Shown piece after piece: positions 1 to 11,694 of a stretch of DNA of 64,000 nt. The stretch is from Styela clava (Eukaryota; Chordata; Ascidiacea; Stolidobranchia; Styelidae), in assembly GCF_964204865.1 (NCBI RefSeq), contig NC_135250.1, forward strand, positions 29,627,395 to 29,691,394. The letters are read 5' to 3'. The notes under the pieces are model-generated. The model had not been told where the DNA came from, did not search any database, and worked only from the letters and a program-made list of their open reading frames with translations. The first letter of the stretch is position 1; every line of letters starts with the position of its first letter. Position numbers and translations under genes: made by a program.

Positions 1-480
1 CTAGCCATTTGACACCCGTAGTATTTGTACCTGAAATTATGGCCTAACCCTTACCTGGTACACATACTACGTTCCGGTGTCCACCATCTTGGTTCACTCA
101 CGTTTACCGGCCTCCGAACCCGCTAGCCGTTACAGTCTAACTTGACAATTAATACCTTCAGAACCACATCTCTTTTATTTAAAATTCCTGGCGATGCCCC
201 TGTGATCGATATTTTACAATCGGCTCGCCTTGAAAAAATTTCCACTCCGACTTCTGAGTTGAAAAAAATTCGAGTCGTCTCAGAGCCCCAGTTGGAATTA
301 AATTGATACCAAATATTTGGAGTTCGCAAGCCCCCTTCAATCGACTGTCGAGAATAAAAGTCTGAGTCAATTTTTCACAATCCAGAGTTGATGGTCATTT
401 TCAAATTTCCCCAACTGCACAGCTATACCGTCCCTATTCTTGTTCCATATAAACTTCTACAATGATTTATATGATCTCAC

Positions 481-1032
481 CTTAACGCAGGAGGCAATGT
501 GATCTCGCTCGCCATTCCACGACGGATGTCAATGAGTTGAGCTGTGAGATTGGCAGAGAATGAAAGGACGGCACTAGAAAAGAAATTGAGAGGTTATTCA
601 TAAAAATCAATAACAAATTAATACCAAAGCAAATATTGTAGTTAGGAATAGTGTTCAAATTGGGAGTCAGGTATGACAAAGAGAAAAAATGAAGATCGGG
701 ATTTGGCTGGGCCGGGCTCACAATTCTGCTTCAAAAACAATAACAATTTAACAAAACAGCCTGCATCATACAACAGTTTTGACAAGTTTGCATACAAAGT
801 TACCACATAACGCAGGACAAAATTGCCTTTCTTTCTGAAAGTTAACATACATCGCAATAGACTTTGCTATTATTTTTATTGACCGGATTGCCAGAGTATT
901 GTTCGGAGTGGAACACTTTGCTTACCTCGTTATTGACTTCGTCAGAATTGGATTCTCTTGCAGATATTTTACATATTTCTTCTGTAAAACTATCAACATA
1001 CTCTTCTGTTTCTTGCTGTATTCTTTGTCCAT
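481..1032 (-). CDS. PXMP2: MPV17/PMP22-family membrane protein, PXMP2-like (first two coding exons, partial)
   Basis: Two exons on the minus strand join in frame. Exon 1 is 1032..926 (ATG at 1032, donor GTAAGC). Exon 2 is 573..481 (acceptor after TTTTCTAG, donor GTGAGA). The junction completes a Ser codon. The 66 residues seen include a motif KYLQENPILTKSIT followed by a hydrophobic stretch VLSFSANLTAQLID. This is the characteristic N-terminus and first membrane helix of the MPV17/PMP22 family (YL...PxLTKxxTSxxLxxxxDxxxQ). Family members are four-helix channel-like proteins of the peroxisomal or inner mitochondrial membrane. The basic N-terminus and the ENPILTK form fit PXMP2 best. MPV17 or MPV17L is the alternative. 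The rest of the gene must lie left of position 1, because 1-480 holds only repeat sequence and no further exon. An acceptor-like CAG ends at 1063, 30 nt before the ATG. Confidence 0.72.
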
Positions 1033-1047
1033 TATATGAGTTGTTTG

Positions 1048-4000
1048 TTTAGTATTCAATTACTGAATTATTGCACTATTTTAAATACAAATACCAGTAT
1101 TATATACTGCAGATAAGATCAGTGGCCTGTTGCAACTCCTCTAACAGTCTAACAAAAAGCAGCAGTGATGTACTATCCTTGTTTCAGAAAAACTGCAGAG
1201 TACGGTGTGCTAACTGCATTTATCAGCCGCCAAGTCTTCATTACAGCCAATCCAAGTCTTACAAAATAAAATAATTAGGTGTATATCATTTTTAGAGAGG
1301 AGTCGTATAACAAACATCCGACTTTTCTGTCAAAATGAAATTTTACAGCTATCAGAGATGCATACTTTAGAAATTGCAAAATTTATGCATCGGCATGAAA
1401 ATGGGCTTCTCCCCCTGCTTTCAAGGACTATTTTACTCATCTTAAAGATGTACATAAGTATGGTACTAGATCCAAAAAAAATAGATCCCATTTTACACCA
1501 CAGGTTTCCACTGATGTTGGGAAGCGATCTTTAAAATATAATGGCGTGCAGGTTTGGGGTGGTGTCCCATCTGAAATAAAAAATGTGTCTCTATCTCTTT
1601 TTACTAAGGAAATGAAAAAGCTTTTGCTAACAATGTATTCAGATTAGTTAACATTTTTTTTTTAAATCCGTCATTAATATGATTGAATATTGAAATATCT
1701 ATTATTCTTTCAGTTTGCATTATATCTTCAACTTCCGATTGTATATCAGTGTATATTTCCTCAGGATTTTTATACTGTTTAACAAGAGAGCTATGCTCAA
1801 ATATATGGACACGTAGAGCCACATAATTTTAATGACGTCATAGAGAAAAAAAAAAAAAAGTAATAGCCTCCTGGAAAAAATTCCATATTTAACCAGTGAA
1901 AATTTCAATGCCATTTGGGGTAGTATTCAAAGAGTAAAGCGTTTTTTTTAATTATGATGTTAACGAAAAACAACAACAACATAATATTGTTCGTTATGTC
2001 CACTACGTGTCCAATAATTGTCTTACCTTAATATTTATATAACATGGTGCAAATGTGTCTGTGCTATTCTGTTCATTTATATTTCATACTGAGCCCGACT
2101 CGGTTATGGCGATCTGTAATGTACTAGATCACAATGTAGCACTGGTATTATATATATTTTACACATGTCCTCTAAACTCTATCACAATGTGCTTTTAGTG
2201 TTGAATCGTGGAACTAAAATATCTGCCGACTCATTCTCCGTCTTTTTTATATTTATATTGTGACAATTAATTCTGACTTCTTAATCAATAACAGTGTTAA
2301 ATTGGTCAGGAGCCTTGATGACCTTCAACGGTCTTGCATACTGGCCAACACAAAACAATGTGTAAATTGGACTACTTCTATAAAAATCATCGATATTGTT
2401 TTATACTGTTTTTCATTGTTTTCATTATAGTCTAACTCTCTAAAAATTATCGATATTATTTAATATTGATTTTTCATTGTTTGTGGAAATAAATCTCTCT
2501 CAGTAAAGTAGATCTGGCTATTGCTGTCTAACCGTCGTTGGTGGTATTTTAAAAGATTCTAAGCCCTCGGGGGCGTATAGTATACTATAATACTACAGAT
2601 GGTACCTACAGACCTACCTGTATTATAGCTGTATTGTGCCAACTTTATATTTCTGATATATATTTACACCAAGATTACTGCAACACAAAGCAAGTAAAAA
2701 CAACGTCGGGCGGCCTTGTATTACGTTACTGTATTAAGTTGCCATACAGACACTACATCACCACATCTTAAAGCGAGTAAACACAGTGCAATGGCCTGAC
2801 AGCGTACCGTATTTCTGTACATCAGTCAGTCAGTAGGAATAGCGACGTTTATACCTTGTCGATCGCCTTTTTAAACCCCCTCTGCAAGGAAAATTGGGCT
2901 GCGGAAATGACATTATGCAGGTACCGAATCACTGCTAATAAAGGCAAAAAAGGCGAGTAAACACAGCAGCGTACAAGTAAGCGGCAGTCTCGACGGCAAA
3001 ATGACCGATATTCCTGCACAAAGCACTCAAGCGAACCATGTATGTAAACAATCTTTCGATGTATGTACACTTTTAATAAAAACAACAATAATCAATCGCT
3101 TTTTGCAGTTATATTCAGAAGGAAAGCAGATGCAATGAAAGGAAAAGATTGTCTTAATCACGAAACTTATATTTTATTGATGTAAATTGCTATTTTCAAA
3201 GAAAACAACTAAATATTTTTACTTAACAAATTATTTATTAATTTGAATTTATATTTTTTTTTTCAAAGTAGAAAAAAATAAATTTGTATTCTGTACTTTT
3301 AGCTGCAAAATTGCGGTCGTTAAGCGTCATATAAGTTTTCCCTGGCAGTATTATGAGTTTAATTGTCTCGTAACAAACCGCTATCGACTGACAACTTTTA
3401 CGTTACGCGATTTACGGCATGGATTTGTCCCTAACGCATTTGGCCTCAGACTGTACCTGAGTTAGCTGCACATGGCACTATACTTCACGCTGAAGTAGAG
3501 GTATGTGCACCAAGATGGCTCACAGCCTGATAACTCTAACCTGGTACACATACTATGTTCAGGTTGTGCACCATCTTGATGTACATACTTCGGGAGCACC
3601 GCCAAAAGTTCTTATATATCTATAGGGGGAAAAGTTTGATAACTCATCTGCGTGCATCCAAGTTCATATATCTGAAGGAATGATTATTTCCATGGCCGGT
3701 ATGAACCGATAGAACAGTTAACACTTAATCAAATATAATAAAAATAATGCATAACTTGGCCTTCAATCAGTAATGAATACTGAAACTTACTTATTCAATT
3801 TCAGATAACATGAAACACTAGTTCCTTTTTTATTATTAATATTTTAAATATATATATAGAGAGCACCAAAGTCTTAAGTACTTAGGGCAGTGATGGCAAG
3901 GAATTTGGACCTGGGGCCAGAAATTTTGCCCACCTAGACTGGCGGGCCGTGTAAGTGTGACGTAAAAAGTTACATTTTATGAACAGAATTTTATTTACAG

Positions 4001-4264
4001 TGTTGCAAAGGCAAAAGTGGACAACAACAAGCCTCGTGCCAAAACTAAACCTAATTGCAATCTCATCAAATTCCTTGAGCTATTTTTTAGCATCAAATTT
4101 TGGTTTTAGTTTGTTGGTGGAGACATTAGGCGGACCAGATTACCCGTAGTTTGCCCATATCAGGAGTAAGGCCTCTGAGAGCAACAATCTGACGCTGGTT
4201 ACAGTTCATCAAAAAAGATAAAATCCAGCGGTCACCAATGAGCTTCATCCATTGCTCCATTGTT
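1048..4264. other. Gene-free spacer between PXMP2-like and lectin-receptor genes
   Basis: Besides the LINE remnant, this holds AT-rich sequence with no supported exon. A short palindromic repeat lies at about 3485-3600 (arms with CACCAAGATGG / CCATCTTG). A hAT-like fragment lies at about 3893-4150; it shares GGCGGGCCGTGTAAGTGTGACGT-like sequence with a copy at 54.1-54.3 kb. An AATAAA on the minus strand (3990-3995) could serve as poly(A) signal for the lectin-like gene ending at 4265. Confidence 0.5.
1349..1647 (+). pseudogene. Decayed C-terminal end of a LINE reverse-transcriptase ORF
   Basis: Reading + strand, the first frame gives LEIAKFMHRHENGLLP. After a frame change near 1418 a second frame gives FKDYFTHLKDVHKYGTRS, then GKRSLKYNGVQVWG and a stop at 1645-1647. 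The pattern (HxYxTR, then GKRSLxYxGxxxWxxxP) is the usual C-terminal tail after the reverse transcriptase of CR1/Jockey/RTE-like non-LTR retrotransposons. The reading frame is broken, so this is a dead fragment. The AT-rich sequence to about 2510, ending in AATAAATC, may be its 3' UTR. Confidence 0.6.
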
Positions 4265-7200
4265 CTATCGTTCGCATAAAATCCAGTTTAGCTCATCAGT
4301 CGGGTTTTTATTCACCATTCCTTGGGCAAACGGATATTCACTCACACAGAGGGCGATGTGGCTAAATGTCTTTGTTCTCACCGGAAAACGTCTCTTCCAT
4401 TTTACGAAGGTGGCCTTTGAACCGTTAAACCACGTGACTGTTTCGTCCTAAACGAAAATGAATACATATGAAGTATATTAAGACAGCTAGGCCTTCGTAT
4501 TTAACCCTTGGAGGGGAAAGCCGAAAAGAAGGCTCAATTATAATTGCGAACCACAGCTTTCGGTTACTGTACCAGTCAATTATGAATATTGAATTAGTTA
4601 CTTTGCTTCAGGTGCATAGATTTAAAAATCTTTAACGTGATATTTTATATATTGAACTTTAGCTGAAGAGAAACTATCCCGAGCATAGACGAGACTCCCG
4701 TAGTGTGTGTACCAGGTTAGGGTTGGGCCATAATTTCATTCAAATTTTCTTCATTTTAGTTCTATTGCTAGTTTGGGGACTGTCTGTGATAGTCAAGTAA
4801 AAATACCCCCTACCCACAGGTCCCTTCAGTCCCTTTACAGTGTTTACACAACTTGGTGTAAAGTAGGCGAACAAAATTAGTTACCTCCATATTGGTACAC
4901 ACACTTCTGGAGCGCCGAATAGACTGATCGTACTCACCGCCGTATTGCATTTCATTCCAAGTCTAACTATCACCGTCTTGGATCCAATTTTTGTGATCTT
5001 TTTTAAATATTCCATCGTTCGGTTGTATTGCCGCAGACCGTATATATTTGCTGGCGTGGAATTTTTCTTCTTGCAAAGAGACGATGCTTTTTTAAAGTTG
5101 CACTTCTTACACTCATTGGCAAAATAACATTTTCGTTGTTGCTTTATTCCATTGCAAGTAGCTAAGAGTGAAAAATGATTTATAAACTTGTGTAGATGTA
5201 CAACTGTAGGGTTTTGTTGGCTCCCAGTGGCGTATCTATTTATGGCCGCCATGGCTCACGCAACTTGATGTAAAGTAGGCGAACAAAATTAGTTTCCTCC
5301 ATATTGGTACACACACTTCTGGAGCGCCGAAAAGTTTTAATCGTAAAATGTTTCAATAAAATAATTTGAAAATGATTAAACTCGTATTTTTACTTAAATA
5401 ATAACATACAAACATCTCCATTCAACAACAGTCTTTAAATTTCAGTCAACGATCAACGATCGCATATTTATACTTCGCCATGGGCGCTATTTTACGTAGG
5501 TACGCCACTGTTGGTTCCACGAGGTACGCACAGTGCTATTCACCGAGTTCAACAAATATGTGCGAGCGAATTGAAATCACGACTCCTCACTGACGTAGTG
5601 AGGTAATGTGTTAAATTGAGTTGGGTTACTACTTTCTCCACCATCAAGTACATTCATTGGGAGAGAATGATTGTTTACTACTACGTACCCATCAACATAG
5701 TCGTTGTAAACTGCTTGTTTGATGAGGTCTGATTTTGGTCGGACGAAATGTTACAGAAATACATATGCGTTAGTTTTGTGCAGCAAATATATATCTTTAG
5801 ATTACTACTATAAAATATAAATTAAATTTCTGATTCATTAGAACAGTAAATGAACAAACTTACAGTTTGTTGTTGGTGCTTGAGTCGGTGCAGCTTTGTC
5901 TTTTACCTTTCTCTAAATATTAAAATTAATTAGAGTCTTTTACACTAGGGCTGGGTATTTTCGAATACCTTATGTTTCAAGAATATTTTTTTCGAATCGA
6001 ATCGAATCTCAAATACTTGGGAGATATAAAATTGTCTGTAACTTTCTTATTATATTAGGTCCTCCAGACACATAAATTACTGAAAACATAGAATACATCA
6101 CTCAGGCAGATTGCTGAGCGTTCACACACAATAAAAAACGTGTTTTCATCAATAACTCATTACAGAAAAGAGTCATATGTCAGAATTGCGTTGAAAAAAT
6201 ATGGCTTCAATAAAAAAAACTGAGAAATTCAACTCGACAATTGGCGGAAAGAAAAAAACAAGATGGCGGAGATTCGAAGTTTTGCTCTGAACCGATTCGA
6301 ATAATTTACTATTCGATTCGATATGCCCTGCCCTACTTTACACCCTGCGGGGAATTCTTTCTCTGTTTCAAAATCTTAGCCTAGACTAGTGGTCGGCAGA
6401 CTGCAAACTGAAAATATTTGTGACCCACGAACGACCTCGCTTGAAGTCATAAAAACAATTGCTCATAAATTAATTATTAGCCGTGCACGTGTGTATGTGG
6501 TAACAGTGGCCGTTTGGGCCTAAAAAAGTAAACGCGTTAGGGCTTGAATAACGTCAAATAAAATGCGCTGCGAAAAATGACTACTGGTAAAATTTTTATT
6601 TCTTTCAAATAAAAGTGGAACGCCATACTCTTTGACATGGGACATATATACCTGCTTAATTGAAAATTGTGTGTTTTGATTTTAGGTATACGCGTTGCTT
6701 ACGGAGGTGCGTCGTTTATCCCGCCAGACCCGGCTGTTTTAATTAATACTTACAATAGTAATTAGCGTTAGGACACGTCAGTTTTAAGTCGTTTACTTGC
6801 CGAACGTGCCTACCATTAGTTGTAATTGACACAGCCCAAAAAAAAAGGATAATAAAATAAAAAAAAATTCAACAATATTTTTAATGCAGTTTAGTGGCAT
6901 TGCAGCGAGGGAGATATGAATTCTTATGTCTTATCAAACACCATTTTACTCTATTTTTGAACGATTTAATGAACACCGACATTTCCTAACTTGCTATCAA
7001 TAATCTTTTCACCAGAAGGACCCGAACGAGATTCATGAAAATGCACGGTTGTATACCTTGGATAACTTCGACAGCGAAGTTACGTCTGTAGAGAGTTATT
7101 TTTAGGATATTTTTAGAAATAAGTGGCCGCCAATATCTGGCCTTGTTCGGAACAAAAGCCACGAGTAAGCGTCGTATTACGTCATTATGCCAAAAAAATG

Positions 7201-10179
7201 GTTGTCCCCTCCCCCCTCCCGCTAAAAAAAGGTTTTGCGACGCTTTTTCTACCACAGCTCTGTATATCTAATAAGCAGAAAGAACAACCATTAGACTCAC
7301 CAGTGTCAAAGTGAACACGCAGACCAATACAGTGATGATAAAAATCATAACGACGAATAAAACTACAAATTTCTTCTTCCAAGAAACGGCCGTTTTTTCT
7401 TCATTTGAAGGGACTAAAACAGGGGTGTGCAGGCTTTAATACATTTGGGCCAGATTCAAATAACTGGGTGAAACCGTGGGCCGCACTTTTATGCTTTTTA
7501 GCAGTTGAAGGCACAAGAATTTGGTTAGTGATCTTATGATATTGGTTGTTCGTATTGTAACATTATGGGCATAAACCTGTTTCGCAGGTCGCAAAGTTTT
7601 TTCTCTCGTGGGCCGTATTCGGCTAACGGGCCGTAGGGTGCACGCTCCTGATCGAAAACAATCACTTAAGGTTGCACACACTTGAATTGAAGCAGTTGAG
7701 GTCAATAAGCGTTAATTGGGCAGGGAACTGTGAACACTTTTAAGTTACTTATACGTACTTGAGATTTATAACACTTTTAACAACTCACCCTCATTTATTG
7801 AGTTGCCCATTCTTGTGGTGGCGGTGGTCGGAGTCATACGCGGAGGTGGAGAAGTCGGAATCGAAGGTGGAATCGTTGGGGTATCGTCGTCAATATTAGA
7901 ATAGATCTCTTCACCTAAAAGGAAAACACGAATAACATGAACATAAACGAAGAAAAATCTTTTTTCCAAATAGCAGATATGTTTTGAAGCAGTAGTTTTC
8001 AAACCTTTTAAGCCGCGATTCCTTCTTATAACCCCTTTTGTCAAGTCTCGCGCTCCACCTCGAAAATAACTAGATAGCAATTAACTACAAATAACAGATA
8101 GTAAGAGGAAAGTATGCTTCATTCAAAAAAGAAGTGAAAAAAGAAGCTGTTGTAAATTTTCTGTTTTTTATTCTTAGTTTTTCATATTTAGTTTTGAGCT
8201 TCGGCCCAGTAAGCAAGTCTTTTATCTGTAACTGACCCAATCAAAAAATTGACTTCAATATTGCTAGTTACACAAAACGTCACCTTCAAGAATAGCGTAG
8301 CCATTTTCATCCGATCTCATTCCGGATACTTCTGGGTGACTCCTGTCACGGGAATCCGGCGCCTCATTTCTTCGATTTTCTGTAGCAGTTGGTGCAGCTG
8401 TAGATTCCCCATAAGCTATATTGTACTCGCCTTCGATTGGACCTATAGAAAACAACATCTAAGTGAAGTTTGAGTCTGACGCACGGGATATTGCCCGGGT
8501 TGTCCATGGGAATCCCATTCGTGCCAGGGGATGGGACAGCACATATTTGTATTTTCCATGGGACCCGAAAACCGTATGATTTTCGGGGAAATGATGGTAA
8601 AACATTTTGCTTTGGATTTCGTGTCCATATATTTGAGCATGGTTCTCCTGTTAGCTATAAAAAGCAAAATATATTCAGCATTAACAATATACTCCGTGAA
8701 GGGGCAGATGGACACATTTATAATAGTTATGACTATAGAGTTAACAACGTCCGTAAATTTTGTTGTTTCGCATGTCTCTTCGTACATGTATTCCTATTTA
8801 TTGAACGCTAAACCTAAATTTAACAATTTTTATTGTATTTTATTCCAATGGGAATCCCATGGGGTGGGATGGGACAGGCATAATGGCTATGAGATGGGAA
8901 TGGGACAGAAAAATATGTCCCATGGATAAGCCTGGATATTGCGATCGTTTTAAAACGCAGTTTTGTCAGGGATGTATATTGACCGGAATAGCCTATGGCA
9001 ACGGTGGGCAAACCGCGGCTCGCCGGAATTTTTATGCGGCTCTTCTCGCTGGAAATAATTATTATCCAAATTTAACTACGAGAAACTGTAGAGCAACAGA
9101 TTTTATTTAATTCATTAAGCGGTTGAAAAATATATACTTTGCAATATTGTTAATATACGTTTGTGTCAAGTTCTTTTAAGTTCACGGTAATCTAAAATTA
9201 TTAATTTCAAAAATTATGGGGCTCTCACATATTTCTGACTTGCTGCATGCGTCTCTAATCCTAAAACATTTGCCCACCGCTATTTTAAGAGATCACCGCG
9301 TGGAAGAGCGTATAAAACGTAAAACCAGATAAAAGTATATGGACGAAAATACCAAAACGAATTATTTAAAAAACTATGGTGTTCTCGAAGTATGTACATC
9401 AAGATGGCGCACAACCTGAACATAGCATGTGTACCAGGTTAGGGTGATCAGGTTGTGCACCATCTTGGTGCACATACTTCTGAAGCGCCAAAATTATATG
9501 TAATGTTGGATTTATAGAACTTTTTACTTATCGATTTTAATCGGTAAGTATGTTGATAAGTATTTATCTGTCTGTCTGTTAGATGCACGCGATATCTCAC
9601 AAAAGTGAGATTGGATCTTCGCCTATTGATTTTGGATGAATTATGTCGTATAATTAGGTTTATCGCGTCTCCCTTCACACTGGAATGTAATTTTTTATTT
9701 TTCTTAATTTGGTTCGTCAATGTTTACATTCGGTTTGCGATAAAATAAACTACTGACTGACTGATTAGCGAGTTATTAATTAATTAGTGATGGGACACAA
9801 GTTGTCACTATGGAATAAAAGCGCTGTTTTGGGGGATCCCATGACTTTCGATCGATAAGTCTTCGGTCTCTGACCGATATTCTCGTTTATGTATCAATGC
9901 CATAATTAAAATTCATTTTGGAGGCCCACAAGAAAATGTGCGAAGGCCCACGATTGTTCCGCGGCCCACAGTTTGCGACGTAAGCCGTAATTACGGGCAA
10001 AGTCGTATTGTTAACTTTCCTCTCCACTGGGATAAAGATGAAAATCCTAAGTACCGAGCGCAAAATTCGATTTTCGAGCGGAAGAACAGTTTCCTTGACA
10101 ACGTACCTTCCTCTCCCATCCGATAGACATTATCAGGAGTGATGTATCTTGGGTCCATATATCCATTTTCTTCCTCCAT
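4265..10179 (-). CDS. Type II transmembrane C-type lectin-like receptor with multi-tyrosine cytoplasmic tail
   Basis: Seven exons join in frame: 10179..10107, 8442..8284, 7914..7789, 7413..7301, 5912..5864, 5161..4938, 4447..4265 (stop TAG). Intron phases all agree and the product is 308 aa. Residues 1-131 form a cytoplasmic tail with Tyr7, 12, 19, 31, 35, 73 and 82, including YMDP and YITP (YxxP, Crk/Nck-type SH2 docking form) and YAIL...YSNI. Residues 132-134 are KKK, and 135-155 form a hydrophobic helix. Basic residues before the helix and no signal peptide indicate type II topology. A stalk (158-175) leads to a lectin-like domain, 176-308, with CYF, ASSLC, WFNGS and a terminal WILCER. Sequons lie at Asn173, 207, 220 and 256. 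The EPN/QPD and WND calcium-sugar motifs are absent, and so is one canonical cysteine. The layout matches vertebrate NK-type receptors (CD94/KLR) and related ascidian lectins. Ligand unknown. Only two bases separate an acceptor (AATAG, ending at 10182) from the ATG. Confidence 0.8.
4690..4918 (-). mobile_element. MITE family B (GGCGCTCCAGAAGTGTGTGTACC ends)
   Basis: About 230 bp. One end reads GGCGCTCCAGAAGTGTGTG on the minus strand, and the other contains CCCGTAGTGTGTGTACC and GGTTAGGGTT. It lies in the last intron of the lectin receptor, about 20 bp from the donor of exon 6. A second partial copy of the same end is at 5258-5330. Other copies are listed separately. Confidence 0.65.
5258..5330 (-). 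repeat. MITE family B, partial end
   Basis: Carries the GTAAAGTAGGCGAACAAAAT and ACACACTTCTGGAGCGCC segments found at the right end of the copy at 4690-4918. The rest of the element is missing. Confidence 0.6.
5946..6335. mobile_element. hAT-type MITE, 390 bp
   Basis: Ends are TAGGGCTGGGTAT and ATATGCCCTGCCCTA, imperfect inverted repeats. The interior has subterminal TTCGAATCGAATC motifs. The flanks are TTTTACAC (5938-5945) and CTTTACAC (6336-6343), a 7/8 target duplication. It sits in the intron between exons 4 and 5 of the lectin receptor. Confidence 0.75.
7420..7650. mobile_element. hAT-type MITE abutting a splice acceptor
   Basis: Begins CAGGGGTGTGCAGGCT and ends GTGCACGCTCCTG, an imperfect inverted repeat. 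The interior has GGGCCGCA/GGGCCGTA motifs. Its left end is 7 bp from the first base of the transmembrane exon of the lectin receptor (7413), so on the minus strand CCCCTG of the element forms part of that exon's pyrimidine tract. Confidence 0.6.
8495..8933. mobile_element. Short DNA transposon with TCCATGGGA inverted ends
   Basis: The left end has TTGTCCATGGGAATCCCAT and the right end has ATGTCCCATGGATAAGCC. Clusters of GGGAATCCCAT and GATGGGACAG lie near both ends. It is non-coding and sits in the intron upstream of exon 2 of the lectin receptor. Confidence 0.5.
9002..9280. mobile_element. Non-autonomous hAT copy
   Basis: Starts CGGTGGGCAAACCGCGGCT and ends TTTGCCCACCGC. Its left 90 bp match the start of the coding hAT element at 63799 (GCGGCTCTTCTCGCT, AATTATTATCCAAATTT). 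It is therefore a deletion derivative of that family. Confidence 0.65.
9376..9492. repeat. Short palindromic MITE with AAGATGG/CCATCTT arms
   Basis: Left arm has CGAAGTATGTACATCAAGAT and right arm ATCTTGGTGCACATACTTC, separated by ACCAGGTTAGGG. Close relatives are at 3485-3600, 23878-24062 and 40748-40855. Confidence 0.6.
9526..9887 (+). repeat. Hairpin-ended ~300-bp repeat family, copy 1
   Basis: Begins ACTTATCGATTTTAATCGGT, a hairpin. Contains AGATGCACGCGATATCTCAC and GTGATGGGACACAAG. Ends CGATCGATAAGTCTTCGGTC plus TCTGACCGATATTCTCGTT. About 100 bp of foreign sequence interrupts it near 9664-9765. Confidence 0.7.
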
Positions 10180-10952
10180 AGCTATTAGAGAAATAAGTGC
10201 TTTTTTGTACTTGTAAAAAAAAGATAGGTTTATTTCAAACTCCGCGATGGCACGATAAAAATGAGAGCGAAACTCAAATACTGGTGATCGGACCAAGTGT
10301 AGACAAATGTTTATTAAAACAACTACAATATAAATGTAAGAGAAAAAAATATTTTGCAGAAAATAGCATTATAAGGTTAAATAATAGAATTCATTGTTAT
10401 TTTCAGATACTTTGCCCTCACTACACGCCTCGATCTGATTGGAACTTGACTGCACGAGGCACGTATGGTTTCGTCTGAGACTTTGTCCCAATAAGTCATT
10501 TATTTATGCTTTAGAGCAGTTGTTCTCAACCTGAGGTACGCTCACCACTAGTGATACACTGGAACTTTTCTGTTTTCAAGTGGTATGAAAGCAGCTTCGA
10601 AATTATTGCAACAATTAACTTTTGTATTAGCTAAACGGCGTTTACAGCACCACCGTTTCTTGTCTTTTATCGCTCTCGCCCGTAACTATACTTTAATTTG
10701 TCTACACTTGGTTTGATCCACCCTGCATATGAACACGTCTACTGGATGGGACGCCGGGACCGTCCTGGCTAAACCGGAACATATGGTGAGACTACATATA
10801 TATATATATATATATTCGTAACCTACAGTCTAAACTCTAAATGACAGCTTAAAAGCATGTACGATGGAGGCCATTCAAATAACGATCGGGGCAACATATA
10901 TATTTAAATTAAAAATAATAGACCCCTTTTATGAGTAGTTGATTGTTTAAGG

Positions 10953-11289
10953 CTGTGGTTCTTAGACTTTTTAGGCCTCCCCCTTTTTTAGAATTTGTCA
11001 AGTCTCACGCCACACCTCAAAAATAATAACTAAAAGCTATAAATAACAGATAGTAAGGCGAAAGTATGTTTTATTCTATTCAAATAAACACGTTGAAAAG
11101 ACGCGTAAGCACAACAGCTATCTGCAATCACTGAACAATAAAGAAATGTAAATATCCAAAATAAGTCGAGCAAGATCAATTCTAACAAGTATTTTCATTT
11201 TTAATTAGCTTCATGCCCCCCTCTATTAAAAATTGTCTACGCCTTCTTGTGGGGGGGGGGGGGGGCTCCCCCACGTTTAAGAACCACTG
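10953..11289. mobile_element. hAT-type MITE (TGGTTCTTAGAC ends)
   Basis: Ends are CTGTGGTTCTTAGAC and AAGAACCACTG. The flanks GTTTAAGG and GTTTAAAG form a 7/8 target duplication. The interior TTTGTCAAGTCTCACGCC and AACAGATAGTAAGGCGAAAG recur at 7990-8110, 21284-21570, 23520-23585 and 38775-39033, defining one family. Confidence 0.7.
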
Positions 11290-11694
11290 GTTTAAAGCCT
11301 TCGTCCTACGCAATGAAATTTTTTTTTAATAATCGCGTCAGAAACAAAACAAAAATGATTTCAGGGAAAAAGCATGGACACTAGATCACCTTGTTATTCA
11401 AATGTAAATGACTGTGCGTTGAATAATTAATGTTAATGGAATTCCTTTGTTCGAGGAGAGCACGTGCAACGGTAATCTGTGTAATATAGACGAGCATTTT
11501 ATACAGAGAAACGATATTAATTCTTACAGCGTGGAGTAACGGCATTCCTGTTCAGCTATCCCGTTTACCTTGCGAAACACTCAAGTCTAACATCAAGTCC
11601 ATGCTTCTGAAAACAGATAATTGCCTAACTAATCCCACACGCGACATGGACTGGTAACCGGACGAGAGGCCGTGACTCGCCATATGATTGAGAC

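Noticed and set aside
1..103. CTAACCC-type motifs as telomere sequence
   Set aside because: The same motif sits inside the arms of MITE families A and B throughout the window. There is no tandem array.
8470..9110. Overlapping frames of 83-132 codons on the plus strand
   Set aside because: They lie within two non-coding transposons (8495-8933 and 9002-9280) and are low in protein character.
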